DNA from: an uncultured Pseudomonadota bacterium
Lineage (GTDB): Bacteria > Pseudomonadota > Gammaproteobacteria > Burkholderiales > Usitatibacteraceae
DNA length: 7,589 nt
NCBI GenBank assembly: GCA_946885905.1
Contig: CAMPHL010000110.1
Coordinates: forward strand, 1-7,589
Direction: 5' to 3'
A program made the position numbers and the translations under genes. The notes beneath the pieces are model-generated. The model was not told the DNA's origin, made no database searches, and saw only the letters and a list, made by a program, of their open reading frames with translations. Shown piece after piece: positions 6,183-7,589 of this stretch; position 1 is the stretch's first letter; the number at the start of each line of letters is the position of its first letter.

Positions 6183-6776
6183 ATGGACCTGACAACGCAT
6201 CTGCGGCAGCATTTCGAGGAGGGCATCGAGCTGCGGCGCAGGATGGCCGAGACGATGCCGGCCGCGATCGCCCGCGCCGGCACCGCGCTCGCCGAGGCGC
6301 TCAAAAGCGGGCACAAGGTGCTCGCCTGCGGCAACGGCGGCTCGGCCGCGGACAGCCAGCACTTCGCCGCGGAGATCGTCGGCCGCTTCGAACGCGAGCG
6401 TCCCGGCATGCCGGCCCTCGCGCTCACGGTGGACACCTCCGCGATCACCGCGATCGCCAACGACTACGACTGGGACAGCGTGTTCTCGAAGCAGGTGCAG
6501 GCACTGGGGCAGCCTGGCGACTTCCTGCTCGGCATCTCGACCTCGGGAAACTCGAACAATGTCCTCGAGGCGATCAAGGCGGCGCACGAGAAGGACATGG
6601 TGGTGATCGCGCTCACCGGGCGCGACGGGGGCGCGATGGCGAAGGCGCTCGGGCCCACCGACCACCACCTGAACGTGGCGCACCCACGCACGATGCGGGT
6701 CCAGGAAATCCACCTCCTCGCGATCCATTGCCTGTGCGAGGTCGTCGACAACGTGATCTACGGAGAGAAGCGATGA
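6183..6776 (+). CDS. gmhA: Phosphoheptose isomerase GmhA (SIS domain, DiaA-like lineage)
   Basis: 197 residues, one SIS (sugar isomerase) domain. GmhA converts sedoheptulose 7-phosphate to D-glycero-D-manno-heptose 7-phosphate in the cytoplasm, the first step to ADP-heptose for the LPS core. The phosphosugar-binding motifs [16 protein letters not shown] (49-64) and STSGNS (119-124) are intact. The four residues that hold the active-site metal in E. coli GmhA (His61, Glu65, Gln172, His180) have clear counterparts here: His60, Glu64, Gln174, His182. The overall text also resembles E. coli DiaA, the DnaA-binding SIS protein ([33 protein letters not shown]), and the next gene is dolP, as in the E. 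coli diaA-dolP pair. DiaA has lost the Glu and the second His, so this copy looks like an active isomerase. A role in replication initiation cannot be excluded. Its stop overlaps the dolP start as ATGA. Confidence 0.85.
   Translation: MDLTTHLRQHFEEGIELRRRMAETMPAAIARAGTALAEALKSGHKVLACGNGGSAADSQHFAAEIVGRFERERPGMPALALTVDTSAITAIANDYDWDSVFSKQVQALGQPGDFLLGISTSGNSNNVLEAIKAAHEKDMVVIALTGRDGGAMAKALGPTDHHLNVAHPRTMRVQEIHLLAIHCLCEVVDNVIYGEKR
6762..6767 (+). promoter_or_regulatory. Shine-Dalgarno of dolP inside the gmhA end
   Basis: GGAGAG lies within the last codons of gmhA, 5 bases before ATG 6773. With the ATGA overlap it suggests dolP is translated by ribosomes finishing gmhA. Confidence 0.7.
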
Positions 6777-7345
6777 TTCGAAAGCTGGCTGCCGTCGCGG
6801 CGCTCGCCGCGGCCATGGGATACCTGCAGGGTTGCGCCCCGATCGCGGTCACCGCCGCGGCGAGCGGCGCTTTCATGGCCGCCGACCGGCGCTCGCCGGG
6901 CATCTACATCGAGGACGAGAGCATCGAGTGGCGCGCCTTCGACCGGCTGCGCCATGGCTTCGAGGGCGGGCACATCAACGTGACGAGCTACAACCGCCGG
7001 GTGCTGCTCACGGGCGAGGCTCCCACCGAGGAGATGAAGCGCAAGGCCGAGGAGGCCATCCGCGGCATCGCCAACGTGCGCGAGGTCGTGAACGAGCTCA
7101 AGGTCGCCGCCGCCTCGTCGCTCGCCGCGCGGGGCAACGACGCGCTCATCACCTCGAACGTGAAGGCGCTCATGGTGAACAACGGCAACCGGTTCTCGCC
7201 CACGCACATCAAGGTCCTCACCGAGGCCAACGCCGTCTACCTGATGGGCCTCGTGACCGCCGCCGAGGGCGAGGCCGCCGCGGACATCGCGCGCCGGGCG
7301 CAGGGCGTCTCGCGCGTGGTGAAGGTCTTCGAGTACGTGAGCTGA
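6773..7345 (+). CDS. dolP: Dual-BON-domain outer-membrane lipoprotein (DolP/YraP type)
   Basis: 190 residues, nearly the same as E. coli DolP (191). The N-terminus is a lipoprotein signal: MIRK, a hydrophobic Ala/Leu stretch, then the lipobox LQGC with the lipidated Cys at 21. The residue after it is Ala, not Asp, which fits sorting to the outer membrane. Two BON domains follow: about 46-112, with [10 protein letters not shown] (78-87) and VNELKV (106-111), and about 117-189, with YLMGLV (156-161) and VVKVFEYVS at the end. DolP supports outer-membrane integrity, binds anionic phospholipid and affects BAM complex function in E. coli. Start ATG 6773 is set by the lipoprotein signal and the GGAGAG 5 bases upstream. 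It overlaps gmhA by 4 bases and rfaE2 by 1, so the three genes form one operon. Confidence 0.92.
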   Translation: MIRKLAAVAALAAAMGYLQGCAPIAVTAAASGAFMAADRRSPGIYIEDESIEWRAFDRLRHGFEGGHINVTSYNRRVLLTGEAPTEEMKRKAEEAIRGIANVREVVNELKVAAASSLAARGNDALITSNVKALMVNNGNRFSPTHIKVLTEANAVYLMGLVTAAEGEAAADIARRAQGVSRVVKVFEYVS

Positions 7346-7589
7346 TGCCGTCTTTCGAAGCCAAGATCGCGGATCCGGCTTCGTTCGCCCGGCGCGCGGC
7401 GCTGCTGCCGCGGCCGCTGGTCTTCACCAACGGCGTCTTCGACATCCTGCATCGCGGCCACGTGACCTACCTTGCGCAAGCCCGCGCGCTGGGCGCCTCG
7501 CTCGTCGTGGCCCTGAACTCGGATGCCTCGGCGCGGCGCCTGGGCAAGGGTGAAGACCGGCCGATCAACGCGCTCGCCGACCGCTCGGC
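7345..7589 (+). CDS. rfaE2: D-glycero-beta-D-manno-heptose 1-phosphate adenylyltransferase, N-terminal part (3' truncated by window edge)
   Basis: The first 81 residues of a nucleotidyltransferase that joins AMP from ATP to heptose 1-phosphate, forming ADP-heptose for the LPS inner core. The cytidylyltransferase signature is plain: [17 protein letters not shown] at 27-43 with the nucleotide-binding HRGH at 36-39. [22 protein letters not shown] (54-75) is typical of RfaE2. It begins as its own gene, not after a kinase domain, so this species has the split form rather than the E. coli-type fused HldE. The start is ATG 7345 in a TGATG overlap with dolP. No strong Shine-Dalgarno is seen, so coupling to dolP is likely. 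A full protein would be about 160 residues, so roughly half is present. Confidence 0.93.
   Translation, partial: MPSFEAKIADPASFARRAALLPRPLVFTNGVFDILHRGHVTYLAQARALGASLVVALNSDASARRLGKGEDRPINALADRS

Noticed and set aside
6183..6776. DiaA (DnaA-binding replication regulator) as the main call
   Set aside because: All four GmhA metal-ligand positions are kept and the operon contains rfaE2. DiaA lacks two of those ligands. A dual role remains possible and is noted in the entry.

Overview
The window is very GC-rich with a strong G/C bias at third codon positions. Its gene content points to a Gram-negative proteobacterium: a cellulose synthase subunit, LPS heptose genes and a DolP-type outer-membrane lipoprotein. 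My best guess is a betaproteobacterium, from the SIS-protein/BON-lipoprotein pairing, the GFGITYLA-type kinase and a stand-alone rfaE2. No genus can be named from this stretch. There is no sign of phage, insertion sequence with a transposase, CRISPR, tRNA or rRNA.

Layout, left to right. (1) Bases 1-1548, + strand: the C-terminal two thirds of BcsB, the periplasmic subunit of cellulose synthase; its 5' end lies outside the window. (2) Bases 1549-1851: a gene-free gap between two convergent genes. It is filled by one large imperfect palindrome with arms of 63 bases, 59 of which pair. (3) Bases 1852-3636, - strand: a 594-residue protein that joins a Hanks-type Ser/Thr kinase, a short helix, a class III nucleotide cyclase and a C-terminal membrane anchor. 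It starts at TTG, with a good Shine-Dalgarno and a sigma70-like promoter upstream. (4) Bases 3715-4947, + strand: a CPA2/Kef-like cation:proton antiporter without an RCK domain, divergent from the kinase. (5) Bases 4937-6049, + strand: a YbdK-type carboxylate-amine ligase whose start overlaps the antiporter stop by 11 bases. (6) Bases 6183-7589, + strand: a tight gmhA-dolP-rfaE2 operon; rfaE2 runs off the right edge.

How the genes work together. gmhA and rfaE2 encode the first and last enzymes of ADP-heptose synthesis for the LPS inner core. dolP between them encodes an outer-membrane quality-control lipoprotein, so the operon is a cell-envelope unit. The antiporter and ligase are translationally coupled; because Kef systems are gated by glutathione adducts, a gamma-glutamyl ligase beside a Kef-like antiporter suggests a thiol/ion-homeostasis link, which is inference. 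The kinase-cyclase is the least conventional gene here. It carries two signalling outputs on one membrane-anchored chain, and the only recognisable sensor candidate is a very short tail. I see no evidence of a wholly new multi-gene system. The items most worth following are the kinase-cyclase, the large palindrome, the antiporter's altered core motif, and the probably leaderless gmhA.
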